From: Acholoe squamosa
Taxonomy: Eukaryota; Annelida; Polychaeta; Phyllodocida; Polynoidae
NCBI GenBank assembly: GCA_949317995.1
Contig: OX439042.1
Span: forward strand, 15,727,174 to 15,791,173
Direction of reading: 5' to 3'
DNA: 64,000 bases
Below, one piece after another: positions 23,416-34,911 of this stretch. Positions within the stretch are counted from its first letter, which is position 1. The number at the start of each line of letters is the position of its first letter. A model generated the notes under the pieces. It saw nothing but the letters and a program-made list of their open reading frames with translations, made no database searches and was not told the origin of the DNA. The translations under genes were made by a program, and so were the position numbers.

Positions 23416-24283
23416 AAATACAAGGAGAACTAGGAATCAACAACTTAAAAGGTATAAGAAATTTTGTAAAAAATTTTGTTTACAAACTTTTCCTTGTTCT
23501 CCCTCTCAAAGTTCCATATATGCAGTTTACTTATCAGCTTTTATGAAGCCATCGTCTGTAAAAAATTATTTGTCTGCGGTTTGGTATTTTCAAAAAATTA
23601 AGGGCTATCCTGATTACAGTAGTAATTTCATGTTTAAGAAGACCCTTGATGGCATTGACAGGCTTTCTACCTGTTCAACCAGAGTTATTCACTATTATTC
23701 TCCTAAAGACATGTTGAGGTTAAGGTCATTCTTGGATCTAACCAACATGGCAGACTTTAAATTTTGGATGGCAATTTTAACATGCTATAGGGGTGTGTTA
23801 CGAGTGGGACATGTGGTTGAGTCTCCACATTCCTTAAAGGTTGGTGATATTAAATTTCATCGAGATTATTTGTCTATGTGTATCAGAACATCCAAGACAG
23901 ATCAGCTTGGTAAAAGTTCTTTTAATATCTATTTATCAAAAAATGTTAATTCCCCACTATGTCCTTATCTAGGTCTGGAAAAGTTGTGCTGTGGTAGGAG
24001 TAGCAGAGAGTATCTGTTTAAGTCTAAGGGTAATCCTCTTCAGTACCAGTATGTCAACTCCAGGTTAAAGTTTTTATCTTTGCAAGCTGGTATCGAGGGC
24101 TGTGTCTCCACCCACTCTTTGAGGCATGGTGGGGCTACTTTGTTAAAAGAGGCTGGACTCAGTATAGAGTCTATCAAAAAGAGAGTCAATTGGAAATCCA
24201 ACTCAGTTTTTAATTATTTACATAACTACAAAGATGAACTATTGGAGTTGGATAGAGTGTGTCAATCTCATTTGCAATGCTGA
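23330..24283 (+). CDS. Tyrosine recombinase of the YR retrotransposon
   Basis: 317 aa, shifted frame relative to RT, overlapping its end. It has the residues expected of a phage-integrase-type enzyme: Arg in GVLRVGH, a Lys in SKTDQLGK, the H-x-x-R box in THSLRHGG, a Trp in RVNWKS and the nucleophile Tyr in VFNYLHNY. It would integrate a circular double-stranded DNA copy without the target-site duplication left by DDE integrases. The frame is intact. The start codon choice (ATG 23330) is not decisive, since the true start could be slightly downstream. Confidence 0.93.
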   Translation: MKMICVALIPEWERLLNRKRLLLAQSVSENTRRTRNQQLKRYKKFCKKFCLQTFPCSPSQSSIYAVYLSAFMKPSSVKNYLSAVWYFQKIKGYPDYSSNFMFKKTLDGIDRLSTCSTRVIHYYSPKDMLRLRSFLDLTNMADFKFWMAILTCYRGVLRVGHVVESPHSLKVGDIKFHRDYLSMCIRTSKTDQLGKSSFNIYLSKNVNSPLCPYLGLEKLCCGRSSREYLFKSKGNPLQYQYVNSRLKFLSLQAGIEGCVSTHSLRHGGATLLKEAGLSIESIKKRVNWKSNSVFNYLHNYKDELLELDRVCQSHLQC

Positions 24284-24329
24284 TTGATATGTGTTTTCAC
24301 ATGTGTTTGGCGTGTTTTTATGTGTTTTT

Positions 24330-24510
24330 GGCATGTATGGTGCTGATAGCCCCAAGGTCAGTAACCCACCAAACTCATGTGTTTCTGTGATAGATCATTT
24401 ATTATTTGTATATTATATTAATACCTTTTATTACCGGTACACCCTAGTATTTATTGTCATCTTATCCATTTATTACCGGTATTATTATTCCCTGGTAGCG
24501 AGTTAACTTA
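24330..24510 (+). repeat. B1 split direct repeat
   Basis: 181 bp starting ggcatgtatggtgctgatag, directly abutting A2. It matches B2 with one difference noticed (tattt versus tatta). Confidence 0.93.
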
Positions 24511-24718
24511 TGGAACTATATACACTCGTGTATATTTATATAATTAACCGCGAACGGTTAGGGACTATTTGCAGCGCGCATTGGTATCTATGATGTCATA
24601 GCATGACGTCATGGTAAACACTCCTCCAGTATATAAGAGGAGTTTTCAATGTAACGGTCAATTGGCTCGATTCACCTGTACAGGTAACACCACGCTGGGT
24701 GTTTCCTTGATTTTTAAA
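24511..24718 (+). repeat. A2 split direct repeat
   Basis: Copy of A1, including the CRE/TATA motifs, placed directly after B1. A 105-bp unique spacer (24719-24823) separates it from B2. Confidence 0.93.
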
Positions 24719-24823
24719 TTTTACTATTGTTATTACTATTGTGGTTACTATACTATTGTTATTATATATGCATTTTACTGACTATGCTTATTGTCAACTA
24801 ATTATTATAGTTGTTTTAATAAA

Positions 24824-25000
24824 GGCATGTATGGTGCTGATAGCCCCAAGGTCAGTAACCCACCAAACTCATGTGTTTCTGTGATAGATCATTTATTATT
24901 TGTATATTATATTAATACCTTTTATTACCGGTACACCCTAGTATTAATTGTCATCTTATCCATTTATTACCGGTATTATTATTCCCTGGTAGCGAGTTAA

Positions 25001-25004
<4 letters not shown>
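24824..25004 (+). repeat. B2 split direct repeat, right end of the element
   Basis: Second copy of B1, ending gagttaactta at the (TA)n flank. Confidence 0.93.

Positions 25005-25079
<75 letters not shown>
25005..25079. repeat. (TA)n(TG)n microsatellite, right flank of the YR element
   Basis: Continuation of the TA tract into which the element inserted, passing into (TG)n at about 25060. Confidence 0.95.
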
Positions 25080-25946
25080 CTGCATGCATAAAACAAGGAT
25101 TTCGTATTGCAGTATGCAAAATGATTATCATACCAGTTCATGAAGCTGCCATTGTCAGAATGGCACACACTGTGGCTCCCTCTGTTTGTGAGTATCTGGG
25201 GCAGAAAATATCGTCCACTGCACAACTGATATACTGAGTGTGTAGTTCTGTACCCACAAACTAGGTGGCTGTACGGCTCAAGCCCGGGGGCTCCAGGGCT
25301 TAGTCTCATAGCGTGGGACCGGATAATATCCCTTAAGTTAAGTCATATCATAGAAATATACGCTCAATAATGATTTATCATAATATATAGTCAACATCAG
25401 AATCTGATGTTAGTCCAACCCCCAACAACGTTGGGCTGACTACTTGCGCACCCACGACCTCTCTTCTCCAAGCATTAATGAGATATACATTCACAGGATA
25501 GGACACGTTGACTGTGGATTGGGATCATCTATTACAAACAGGCATCCTCATAAAACTGAAGAGTTATTAACTGCCGGCTAACTGAGTATGGGGGGGGGGC
25601 ATCTTGTGGACGAAAAGGAGAACTACAATGAACAAGTGAATGAATGCAGGTGAATATACCAATCCGTACTGACCATTGGCCTTTGTTTTCTGAATTCCCA
25701 AAGTTAGTGAACTCTGAATAGATGCTGCCATTTTATAGCTGAGGTTTATTGAATGTGTTTCAAGGAATAGATAACCTGATATTTGGCGTGAAAAAGATAA
25801 TAGGGGAGACCCATGAGAAATCCCATGATTAGGGTTACTAGCATTGTGTTGTATATTGTTCATCTTCATAAGGTGTAATGCTAATCACTTCCTCTAACCC
25901 TCAGAAGTAAGTACAGGAGAGGGCACTAGGTGGCAGGCTAACAGGT
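25080..25946. other. Intergenic DNA, nothing recognised
   Basis: No splice-supported exon seen. A short G run occurs near 25590. Confidence 0.4.
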
Positions 25947-26080
25947 AAAGCACTGGTTCCACAGGCTTAAATCAGTCAGATAAGCACTTATCCGACCGAT
26001 TTTTTCTATACTTTTGATATATCATAAATCATCGGATTATGGCTATCCCGACCGATTCTACGCCTGTGGAACCAGCGCTT
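25947..26080. repeat. Small inverted-repeat element (~134 bp)
   Basis: Near-perfect inverted ends (ctggttccacaggc at the left; its reverse complement at 26062-26075). The interior has repeated 'ccgaccgatt' motifs and the palindrome gataagcacttatc. MITE-like; no clear target duplication. Confidence 0.65.
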
Positions 26081-26110
26081 AAGGCATCTATATTTTGTGC
26101 ACGGTGGAGT

Positions 26111-26150
26111 TCCCACACACTGCCTGATTTTGGTCAGGCAGTGTGTGGGA
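26111..26150. repeat. Perfect 17-bp hairpin
   Basis: tcccacacactgcctga (26111-26127), loop ttttgg, and its exact reverse complement (26134-26150). Lies 30 bases after the inverted-repeat element above. Confidence 0.8.
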
Positions 26151-27164
26151 TCTTAACCTACTAGATTACAGAGTGTTATCTAGCTTATTTGAAGGACAAT
26201 GAACTGGATGTAAAAAAACAAACCATCTGTAAAAAGATCAAGCTGAGCTATCTAGCCTATTGAATGTGATTTATCAATTGGTATACCTTTCATGGTACAT
26301 ACTGAACCCAATATTCACCATCCAATATTATTCACATAACAGGGATGTACCTAAGTATGACCTACAACACATAGTTTATGGGAAAGTTATTTAATCCAAG
26401 CCCCTACAAGCTAATGAGGATTTAATGTGCATATGTGGATCAACACAGGAAAAGGGACCTCTGTGAGGGGCCTCACGGGGGTCCCCTTCTTTGGTTTATT
26501 TTGGTACAGGAAAACTCAAACATGTGTCTTAATAGGTGCTATTTACAGTGTGACCAGACAACCCTCTGCACCTGTACGGACTGCTCTTTCAGGACATGAT
26601 TTATTTACAGACCCTAGTGTGCTAACAACCCTGCCTACTCTTAGCTGGAGTGTGCAGGCCCAGTTGTTACTCAGCCTGAACTGGCCTTGTCAGACTGCCT
26701 GCAGACACCAACTCCCAGATCACAGTTTCAGACACCTTTCACAATACAAACTAGTGTTCCCAAACCACCCATATCCAATATTTCCAATATGATTTTCTTA
26801 GCTTCTAGGTAACTTGAGACCAAAAGAAAAACTGATTAGGACCATGGCTTGCATGGACAAACAGATATTCTGACATCAGAATTATTAGATGGATTCTAAA
26901 ATTCTTCTCCTGTTCCTATCAGAAGGGATCACTCTTAGCTACTAGTACAGCAGATAAGGTTACCCTTCCGTTTTTCCATCAGATGGAGTCGGACTGGGTA
27001 CCCTCCCCCTACACTCATACCTAGTGCCATATAGGCACTAGTGACTGCTACAATGTCCCTGAACTTGGCACTCTTCAACCCTATGTTTCAGACTAGAAAA
27101 ATAAAACCTATGCTTGAAGAGTGAGCAGTATTTCCAGTTCCTGCCTACTTATGAGTGAGGCGAT
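26151..27164. other. Intergenic DNA, nothing recognised
   Basis: A 121-codon open frame at 26427-26792 shows no recognisable domain, and I do not call it a gene. Confidence 0.4.
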
Positions 27165-27297
27165 GGGCATTTTCGCGTGCCCTGATCCGGTTAACCCGGT
27201 CGGCCGGCTGTACCCATCGGGCATACACCACAGCTACACCCCGGATGTACCAGATCAAGTCACCCGGTTAACCAGGTTGGGTCGCGTGAAAGTGCCC
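27165..27297 (+). repeat. GGGCATTTTCGCG-ended MITE, copy 1
   Basis: 133 bp with inverted ends (gggcattttcgcg ... cgcgtgaaagtgccc). The interior is GC-rich and palindromic (ccggttaacc, ccggtcggccgg). It is nearly the reverse complement of 27644-27779. Confidence 0.85.
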
Positions 27298-27643
27298 TAT
27301 AGTGGGAATGAAATTAGTGTTCTCCCACCAGACCTTTCTGCTTCCTATACTTCTTCCTGTATGGTGGTTCCCTGGGGGTTTATACCTCAGGGCACCAGAG
27401 TACCTCCCCACCTTAGTTAACCACCACAAATGTAACAATGTAGTAGTAGCGAGTTTGGTAGAAAATGCATATATTTTGTGCATTTTAGACAATTTAGACT
27501 AACCTTTGCAGGTATTAAGACTCCTGAAAGAATTATTGGAATTTATTGAGAATTTAAGGAGTTTTTTTGCCATTTTTCTTGGATTTCGTTTACCTCCAGT
27601 TTCTGTCAATGCTAGCACCTATAGCAGGTCGCATGGGAGAGCT

Positions 27644-27779
27644 GGGGCATTTTCGCGGGACCCAACCCGGTCGACCGGGTGACTTGATCTGTTACATCCG
27701 GGGTGTAGCTGTGGAGTATGCCCGATGGGTACAGCCGGTCGACCGGGTTAACCGGATCGGGGCACGCGAAAATGCCCCC
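27644..27779 (-). repeat. GGGCATTTTCGCG-ended MITE, copy 2 (inverted)
   Basis: Same family as 27165-27297 in opposite orientation, about 350 bp away. It contains cccggtcgaccggg palindromes where copy 1 has slightly altered versions. Together the two copies could form a large stem-loop. Confidence 0.85.
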
Positions 27780-28344
27780 GTACATATCCCCAGTATACAT
27801 GCGCGAGGCTACAGTTCCCCAGGTGAGCCCTGACCACTCATACATGAAGGCATGTGCTGCTGCAGACCAATCTGGCCCCAGCTCGACAGCGTGAGTCGTG
27901 TCTGGCGACCAGCGTTTATGGGTAAAAGTAGGTCTGGCTGTAGTGGTAAAATGTAGGCAGGTACAGTGCGTAGTAATATTCCCCAGAATATGGAGACCCA
28001 CAATCCCAACACAAGAGAGGGAGTTCCCTGAATCCCGACCGGACGAGACTGGCTTCAGACCTGGGTATATATATCATGTCTATGAGGTACAGTGAGGTGG
28101 TACTGAGTGGAAATCTGTGATAGGGATTCTGATAAGCTATGTTAGAGGTACATCCTGTGTTAGTTCTGGGTTGTATTAGTGGCAATTTAATTAGTGATAC
28201 GTCTTCCCAGACGTATAATTGTTTAATTCCAATAAGGTATAACACATACTGGTTATTATAAAGATAACATGCCACGAGGAGCTACAGCAGAACATCTTCT
28301 TTAACACTGTGACAGATAAGAAGCCGTGAAATGGTCTATTTAAA
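27780..28344. other. Intergenic DNA, nothing recognised
   Basis: No exon or repeat boundary identified. Confidence 0.4.
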
Positions 28345-28585
28345 GGAGTGGTCATTATTTATCAACGGGGGGGGGGGGTTGGTGGGTTTGAGGGGGGGGG
28401 GGTTGTAAAAAATTTCAGACCCCTCTCGTGGGGGGGGGGGGCTAAAAAATGTTTGACCTCTCTTGGGGGGGGGGGCTAAGAAAATTTACCCTCTTTTTAG
28501 CCAAAAAGCCCGCATACTACTTTAGATCAAAGAGGGACACGAAAACCCACCATCCAACCCCCTGTTGATAGATAATGACCACTCC
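28345..28585. repeat. Inverted-repeat element with long poly-G runs
   Basis: Ends ggagtggtcattatttatca (28345) and its near-complement at about 28564-28585 bracket four runs of roughly 10 or more G near 28367, 28395, 28430 and 28465. A related end (agtggtcactatttatca) recurs at about 35953 without a partner I could find. Confidence 0.65.
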
Positions 28586-29783
28586 CTAACCACCGATCAT
28601 ACTAAATGTAGTTTCTTTAACTTGTTCCATAAGGCCCTATATGAATGACAGTACAGTAAAACACTGTGTTACCTAGAATCTCGGAAAACAACCCTGCAAT
28701 CCTTGTCCAAAAGCTGCAGGGATCCGCCGTTAGTTTGATATTTTTTTACACTGTATCTCATAAACAATTTGTAGCATGAGGACCATTTGTGGTCTAAAGA
28801 CTGTCTTTTATGTAACAAGAGACATAACCCCCCTGCAGGTATAGAGATCTAAAAAAAAATTGGAACAGGAGTTTTCGGCATTCCCCCCACGAGTGCACAT
28901 TGTTTCCCCCTATTCTCTTTTCGATTCTGTTAATGGAAGGGCGGGGGGGGGGCAAATGTATCATTGCCAACAAAAAAGATGTAGTTATAAGGTGGGGTAA
29001 AGAAATTCTGCCTTGGCTATGATACTGGGTTTTGCCTTGACTATGATACAGGGGTGGGCAAATCTTGAAATCCTGGAGCCAATACAGCAGCAGTTGTAGC
29101 CATGGTGCGGAGAAGCCTTGGTATGACAGATGATATTGGTGTGAACCCAGTATTTTGAGAAAGGGAGTGGGGCAGACTTTGGTCAGAAGATGTAGTTGAA
29201 TGGGTTGATGGACCCCTGCTAAGGAAAATGCGATAAAATTATGTGGTCAGTGAGGCAAACATGGTAGGGGGTCTGGGCATACCCCCGAGGAAAATTTTGC
29301 TTTCTAGAGGTAATTTGGTGCATTTTTAGACCTCAAATTCAGAGGCTACTGTAGTCTAATTTACTACAAAATTCAGAAATTGAGACTGTGAGTAAGGCTG
29401 GGGGTGGAGGATTGGTGGGTCAGGGGTGAGGCCAGGAGAAGAGAAGCAGTGGAAAATGGTAGGGTAGAAGGTGTGGGCAGTAGGAGACAGCAATAGGGGA
29501 AGAGTGGGACTGGGAGTTAGGGGAGAAAGAGAAAGGCAGTAGGGTACTGGTAGGGCTGGTGCAAAGGTAGGAGGAGAGAGGCAGAAAATGAATAGTGAGA
29601 CTGGGGGTGAGCGCAGAAGGAGAATGGCAGTAAGGAAATGGTAGGACTGGGTGAGAACAGGACAAAAATGGATATGGAGGAATGGTGGGTTGGATGCCAG
29701 GGCAAGATGAGATTGAGGATGGATCTAGGGGCAAGGACCATCACTGCCAGTCTTACCCAGGTCCCAACATGAGGTCACATTTC

Positions 29784-29786
<3 letters not shown>
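28586..29786. other. Intergenic DNA, low-complexity patches
   Basis: Contains a two-copy ~24-bp tandem (ttctgccttggctatgatac, about 29007-29055) and a purine-rich G/A stretch at about 29400-29720. No coding evidence. Confidence 0.4.

Positions 29787-29832
<46 letters not shown>
29787..29832. repeat. (TA)n microsatellite
   Basis: Uninterrupted TA dinucleotides that run directly into the left end of the next element. Confidence 0.95.
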
Positions 29833-29833
<1 letters not shown>

Positions 29834-30123
29834 TGTAATCTCCCGCGTATAAGGCGCATCTTATACGCAGGGTTTTAGTTCTACCTGGATCCGCAAGGGG
29901 GACACCAAGACCTTTCTTTTGATATGTCACACTCCCATATGGCCACATATGCTGCATATGGTGTCCAGTGGGGTCCCGGGGGTCCAAGCAACACATAGCT
30001 TTTTGAATTTTGAGAATCCATTCAGTAGAAGAGAAGTTATGAATTTTTTATTTTTTTGACCATATTGTAAAACTCTAGGTGCGCCTTATACGCAGGGTGC
30101 GCCTTATACGCGGGAGATTACGG
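29833..30123. repeat. TA-flanked MITE (mariner/pogo-like ends), ~291 bp
   Basis: Long inverted ends: ctgtaatctcccgcgtataa at the left and its complement, ending ttatacgcgggagattacgg, at the right. TA lies on both sides, as for Tc1/mariner-superfamily insertions. The sub-repeat gcgccttatacgc is present twice near the right end. Non-coding. Confidence 0.85.
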
Positions 30124-33096
30124 TATATGCCATATTGAAGTATTTAGGCCCATGGTAGTGGTAAAGGAAGGTCATTGGCATTGGGGTATCCCCCCCTGTA
30201 AGATTTCGAAAATTGTGAGGCCAAAAGGTGCATTCTGGTGATTATTGAGTAGAGATTACATATTCTATAAATCCTATTTAATCCCCCTCAGATAAGTGAA
30301 GAAAGTCAGAAGATTCCTTTGAAGGATATTTAAAAAAGCTCAGAATGGAGACTCCTAAACAAACTGAAAATCTAGACTGCATTCTCAAGCAACTTTAAAC
30401 AGGGTTTCTCTATGTCACCCCAGTTTTCCAAAAGACTATACTTGCCTTTCCCTCAGGAACATTTACTATGTGGATCTTACTCTCGTAGAGCCTTCAATTT
30501 AAGTTTCTCTCCCACCCCACCTTGGAGAATTTGTGAAATTTTGGAAATAAATTGCTTCATTTTCAGGAGTTCTATGAACATAAAAATATTATATTGGATT
30601 GAAACTTTTGGCTCTATAAGGGCACAGTAGTATTGTCCTGAAATGTCACAATTGTCTAGAAAAAGTTGGGAGGGGGGAGGGCATAAACATAGTCCTCCCC
30701 CAACAGAAAAGTTGGGGGAAGGGGGGCATATGCCTCCCCCTTCCACTGCCACTGTATTGGTGAATGACCTTTACTATCTCCTACCCCATGAATTCATGAA
30801 TCCATACATCCAAAAGTTGTTTTTTTACCTCTGTCTTCCAACTTCAGCCCATTTTCCCACAATACCCCATCCCCCTGCTACCACCACCTAACAGTAAACT
30901 GAGTGTGCACTCCACAACCATCTTCTGGGAGGGGGGCAGTTCACAAGGACATCAGTGATAGAGATTGAAGAAGGAGGGAAAAGAAGATGGAGGGGTAAGC
31001 AGTGGATACTTATGGAAAATGGACAAATTTTGAAAATTTCAAAGACAAATTATTATTATCGGTGACTTCTGGGAATGACTTCATAACTTTAGTTCTAGTA
31101 GGAATTTCTAAAAAATTCTTTCAGTTTTGGAAAGCCTGGGATCTGGAGACGAATCCGAATCTATCAAGGCAACTGTTGCCACTTTTTGGTAGGCCGAAAT
31201 ACCTGCCTGCTCACAGGCAGGATCCAAGATGTATACAAGTCTATAGTGGCACAAACACATGGCTAGTCTGAACTAAGTACTCACTTTCAGTTCCTGGAAA
31301 TTGTCCGTCCTATTCACAAACATGTAGTTTTCATGTACATCAGCTTATATTGACTGAAACATGAGATATATCCAATAAATCTGACATGTTTATCTTGAGC
31401 TTAGATATCACTACCTCAAAGGCCTCCATTGTCAACATGCTGGGGTGCTACCTGGTTTTAGACTGCTCTTGAAACGTAGGGCTAACCAACCAAGAATAGT
31501 GTAGTCCTTTTGGCACTAGGTGGCTACACCTGTCTTCAAGATGGCCGACAATGACTTGGAGTTAGGGAGGGAGATTTGAAAATCACCTGGATTATTAATT
31601 ATCACAAGTATTTCAAGTGCTTTGTGTATTGTGAATCTTTGGATATACATTGAGGGAAGTGTTGGTGGAAGCATTGGACCTGAACAGTAAGTACTTCTGT
31701 GAGAAATGGCCACTCTGCCAGATTGGCTGACCAAACAGACTACAACAGACACACTTGGCCTCTGAGGTTCCCTCAGAATGTCTACGGAGCACTTTTTGGC
31801 TACATGGCGACAGCTGCCCACCCCTGTGATACTGGCCCCTTCCCTGGGAAGCCTGTAGGGTCAAGGGGGATTAGACAGATATGTACCCGGTCAGACAGGG
31901 CAGATCCGGAGACGAGCGAAGTGTAGCATAAAGCAATATAGCACGTCTCACACCAAGTGGCAAAGGCTATCTCTGCTAATCTTTATGTGTGAACATTGCC
32001 ATATCAAAGTGTCTGCCAGCTGCAACGCAAAATAATGAAAGCCCTTTGGGAGCATTTATCTGGAACAGATAACAAGATGTATATTCTTATCTACCATATA
32101 GCTGTTATTGCCACGATAAACGGTAGTTATCATTGGTATTCCTACCCAGCTTACTGGGCCCTGATATGTTCATTCAGAGGCCCAGCAATTGATGTCCACT
32201 GGGTCTGCAGAGGGCTCAGCCTAGTCTGCCTGGGCCCCAGTTATCATGTTACAAAAAGCAAAGGCTTGGCATATGATTTTACATTTCAAAACAATACACA
32301 ACAAGTAGGTAGGTCCTAGAGTTGAGATATCAAATACCAACCCCAGTTAAGACTAGGGACTCAGTTTTCATTGGGGGCTTGGGAAACTACTCTGAAAGTT
32401 CTACCACCACAACACCAGTGCCACCGCTTACCATCGCTCCTTTAGCGATGGTTCCATCTATAGTATTTCTATCATATAGATAAATATCCAGTATACCGCT
32501 ATTCATGAGATTCATGTGTTAGAAAATGTAGCAACCATGAAAACCTGTGTTGGCAATACGAAAAGTTTACAATTTTTTGTGATCCAATGTCATAAAGTTT
32601 CCATCAGTAATGCCTTCTGGGGCTTAATTATATATCAATATCGCTTATTTGAAATATTGCTGTACTGGTGCATGGAAAAATCTCAAATTGTCACCTCAAT
32701 ATGTATGTCACTGGAACACAGTTTTATAGGACACATTTCAGCTACATTAGGGTTTCTAAAACCTACGATTTCTACTCCCCCTGCCAATTGTTTTTTAATA
32801 ACTGAACACTCCTTATGCTCAGCTGTCTATAGGGCCTAATCCTGGTTGGGTCTAGACAGGAAACACCATGAAACACCATGAATAGATTAATTGTAGAACC
32901 CTGCTATACATGCATATGGTAAGTTCCTGATTCTATTCATAGGTCTTTGTGGGCAAGGGCATCTTTTGCGTATACTTGTGATGTTAAATTAAATGAGTGT
33001 TAGGTATCATCAGAAAAAAAAACCCATAAAATTTCTTGGCTATTGATCTAATACGATTTGAAACAGGTCAAGTTTTCATTTCCCTTATTTCAGCTG
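30124..33096. other. Intergenic DNA, no gene recognised
   Basis: About 3 kb with scattered short open frames and G-rich patches (about 30668-30740), and no exon supported by splice sites or recognisable protein. A repeat-derived origin of 30165-30250 is possible, since it resembles 29265-29330 weakly. Confidence 0.4.
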
Positions 33097-33109
33097 ACTG
33101 ATTCATGGT

Positions 33110-33226
33110 TGGTGCACATATGCGTGGGCACTGACACATTCCTCTGTGAAATTGTGTAATGTAATTCTCGCCATGAATATGACCCAGCTGTCGAAATTGC
33201 GTTAAACATCTATTACTCACTCACTC
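33110..33226 (+). mobile_element. Short retroposon with TCAC tail, copy 1
   Basis: 117 bp ending in a (TCAC)n tail and flanked by a perfect 13-bp target duplication actgattcatggt (33097-33109 and 33227-33239). Homologous to 49704-49877 and 56739-56915. No pol III box is seen, so it may be a 5'-truncated LINE end instead of a true SINE. Confidence 0.9.
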
Positions 33227-33239
33227 ACTGATTCATGGT

Positions 33240-34077
33240 CCATTTACCATACCCATACTGCGAGGTCAGTGGGGTGCAGAAGTTTGTTTACCCACAGGGA
33301 CCTGTTTCTAATAGCGTGAGTGATAGTTAAGCCTCTGCTACGTCACACGGTGGTTAGCTGCCGGCAAATATTGTGTACCAATGTTCACACAGCAATGCCA
33401 TAAGTAGGAACCTCTCAAAATAGTCAGTGTTATTGGATAATACATTGTTAGATGAATATACAAAGATCCCAGCACTTTTGATGTGTCTCGTTAGTGAATG
33501 AATCACATCACCTTACATGTGGAATAGGATGTAGAGATAGAATTCCATTGTATAAAAGAGACGTGCAAAGGGGAGACATAGTTACCTTACCTGACATACA
33601 CCCAAAGGTCAATTGGTTTGTTTGCCCGCAGAGACCCATGAATAGTCAAGATTAGTAACTATAACTTACGTTATCATGGTCGTCTGCGGGCAACCTAACC
33701 ATATATGCACTTCACTAATTTAAGTTGGTTTTCTAGTAAAGGAGAGGTTGTTTTCTAACAACAGGGAGATGGGGGGCACATTTTTTCAAACCCTTTGAGG
33801 GGGGGGGGGTGATTTTATCTCTTTTCAGTGAAAATGTCTAGGAATGACTAAAGGTAGAGAGGCCGTGTTAACCCCCCCCCCTGTAAAAAAATAACATTCC
33901 CTCATAGAAGTATACCGCACTCAATTACAACATACTGTATGGCCCCTTTTAAGCGTTCCTTCTAGTACACAATACATAATGATTCATCATAAAAAACTAA
34001 AAGCTTTACGGGTACCTCTCAATGTGTACCTACCTGGCCCCCATGTAGGCAATATTTGCCCTCGGTAAGCTACCCTG
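33240..34077. other. Intergenic DNA with G/C runs
   Basis: Nothing coding recognised. Poly-G at about 33798 and poly-C at about 33872. Confidence 0.4.
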
Positions 34078-34080
34078 TTA

Positions 34081-34210
34081 AGGGGTGCATCCACTGCCGA
34101 CGGATGGGCCATCCGTCGGTTTCATCCGTAGATTTTATCATTGTTTTCTATGGAGCAAAACACGGATGAAGGGAGACGGATGGTCCATCCGTCGCAGTGG
34201 ACGCAGCCCT
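34081..34210. repeat. Harbinger-like MITE, 130 bp, TTA duplication
   Basis: Inverted ends aggggtgcatccactgc (left) and gcagtggacgcagccct (right), continuing through gacggatgg motifs. Flanked by TTA at 34078-34080 and 34211-34213, the 3-bp duplication typical of PIF/Harbinger elements. Confidence 0.8.
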
Positions 34211-34911
34211 TTACGTAGCTAACAACTATGTACAACCTGTACTCTAAGTATCAGTAGGTTGTGATTGGGTGCACCGTCTGACTGGTTGACTAGACTACTA
34301 GTACATGAGCTAGACCACTTTACAACTGCATTAATTGCCACAATGATTTTCTTTTAGGTATGTGTCTAGGGTACCTGAAAATGTGAGGTGAACTTCTGAG
34401 ATGAGTAGCTTAAGGTCAGGACAGGCTCGTTTACATGATAACGAGGCTATATATTGAGCTTAATAGTAAAATCACATAATCACCTCTAGACTTGGATTGT
34501 ATCAACCATTTCACACATTTCAAAATCCATATATACATACACTTACAACCCACTGATGGCTTCAGTATCGCTATCAGTTAGTGCATGTGCACTGCACTGT
34601 CACTACTTGCTGTACCTCTCCTAATCACACCACCCCATGCCATGTCACACCACACACTTACAGCACAGCCTGAACACTGGACGTAACATTAAGGAACAAC
34701 TATATCCACTTACAGAGGGCTGAGGATTACATGGGAAAAGGCTGTCTGGACACATTATTCAAGGAGATTGTACATTTGGAGCTGTGATTTTATCCCAGAG
34801 AGTCAGTGGAGCCTGATTCTCCCCTACCCATGTGAGTTGGCATTGTAATTCTTTGTGCACTGATGATAAACTCATCAATAATCATGCTAATATACGTATG
34901 TAACTACCCTA

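Larger units (their letters stand above)
20130..25004 (+). mobile_element. Ngaro/PAT-type tyrosine-recombinase retrotransposon (4.9 kb)
   Basis: Terminal layout is A1 - coding region - B1 - A2 - B2, the split direct repeats typical of Ngaro/PAT elements of the DIRS order. A1 (20130-20337) equals A2 (24511-24718) over 208 bp with no difference I could see. B1 (24330-24510) and B2 (24824-25004) are 181 bp with one difference noticed. It codes for a Gag-like protein, RT/RNase H and a tyrosine recombinase. No methyltransferase frame is seen, which argues against DIRS1 proper. Near-identical repeats mean a young insertion, yet the RT frame carries damage (see that entry). The B1/A2 join (aactta|tggaac) is what a circular intermediate junction would look like. 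Confidence 0.95.

Noticed and set aside
20130-25004. Classic DIRS1 element
   Set aside because: No inverted terminal repeats and no methyltransferase frame; the split direct repeats fit Ngaro/PAT.
26427-26792. 121-codon open frame as a gene
   Set aside because: No domain, no splice context, composition like its surroundings.
29420-29744. Pro/Ser-rich minus-strand open frames
   Set aside because: They come from a purine-rich low-complexity stretch, not a gene.
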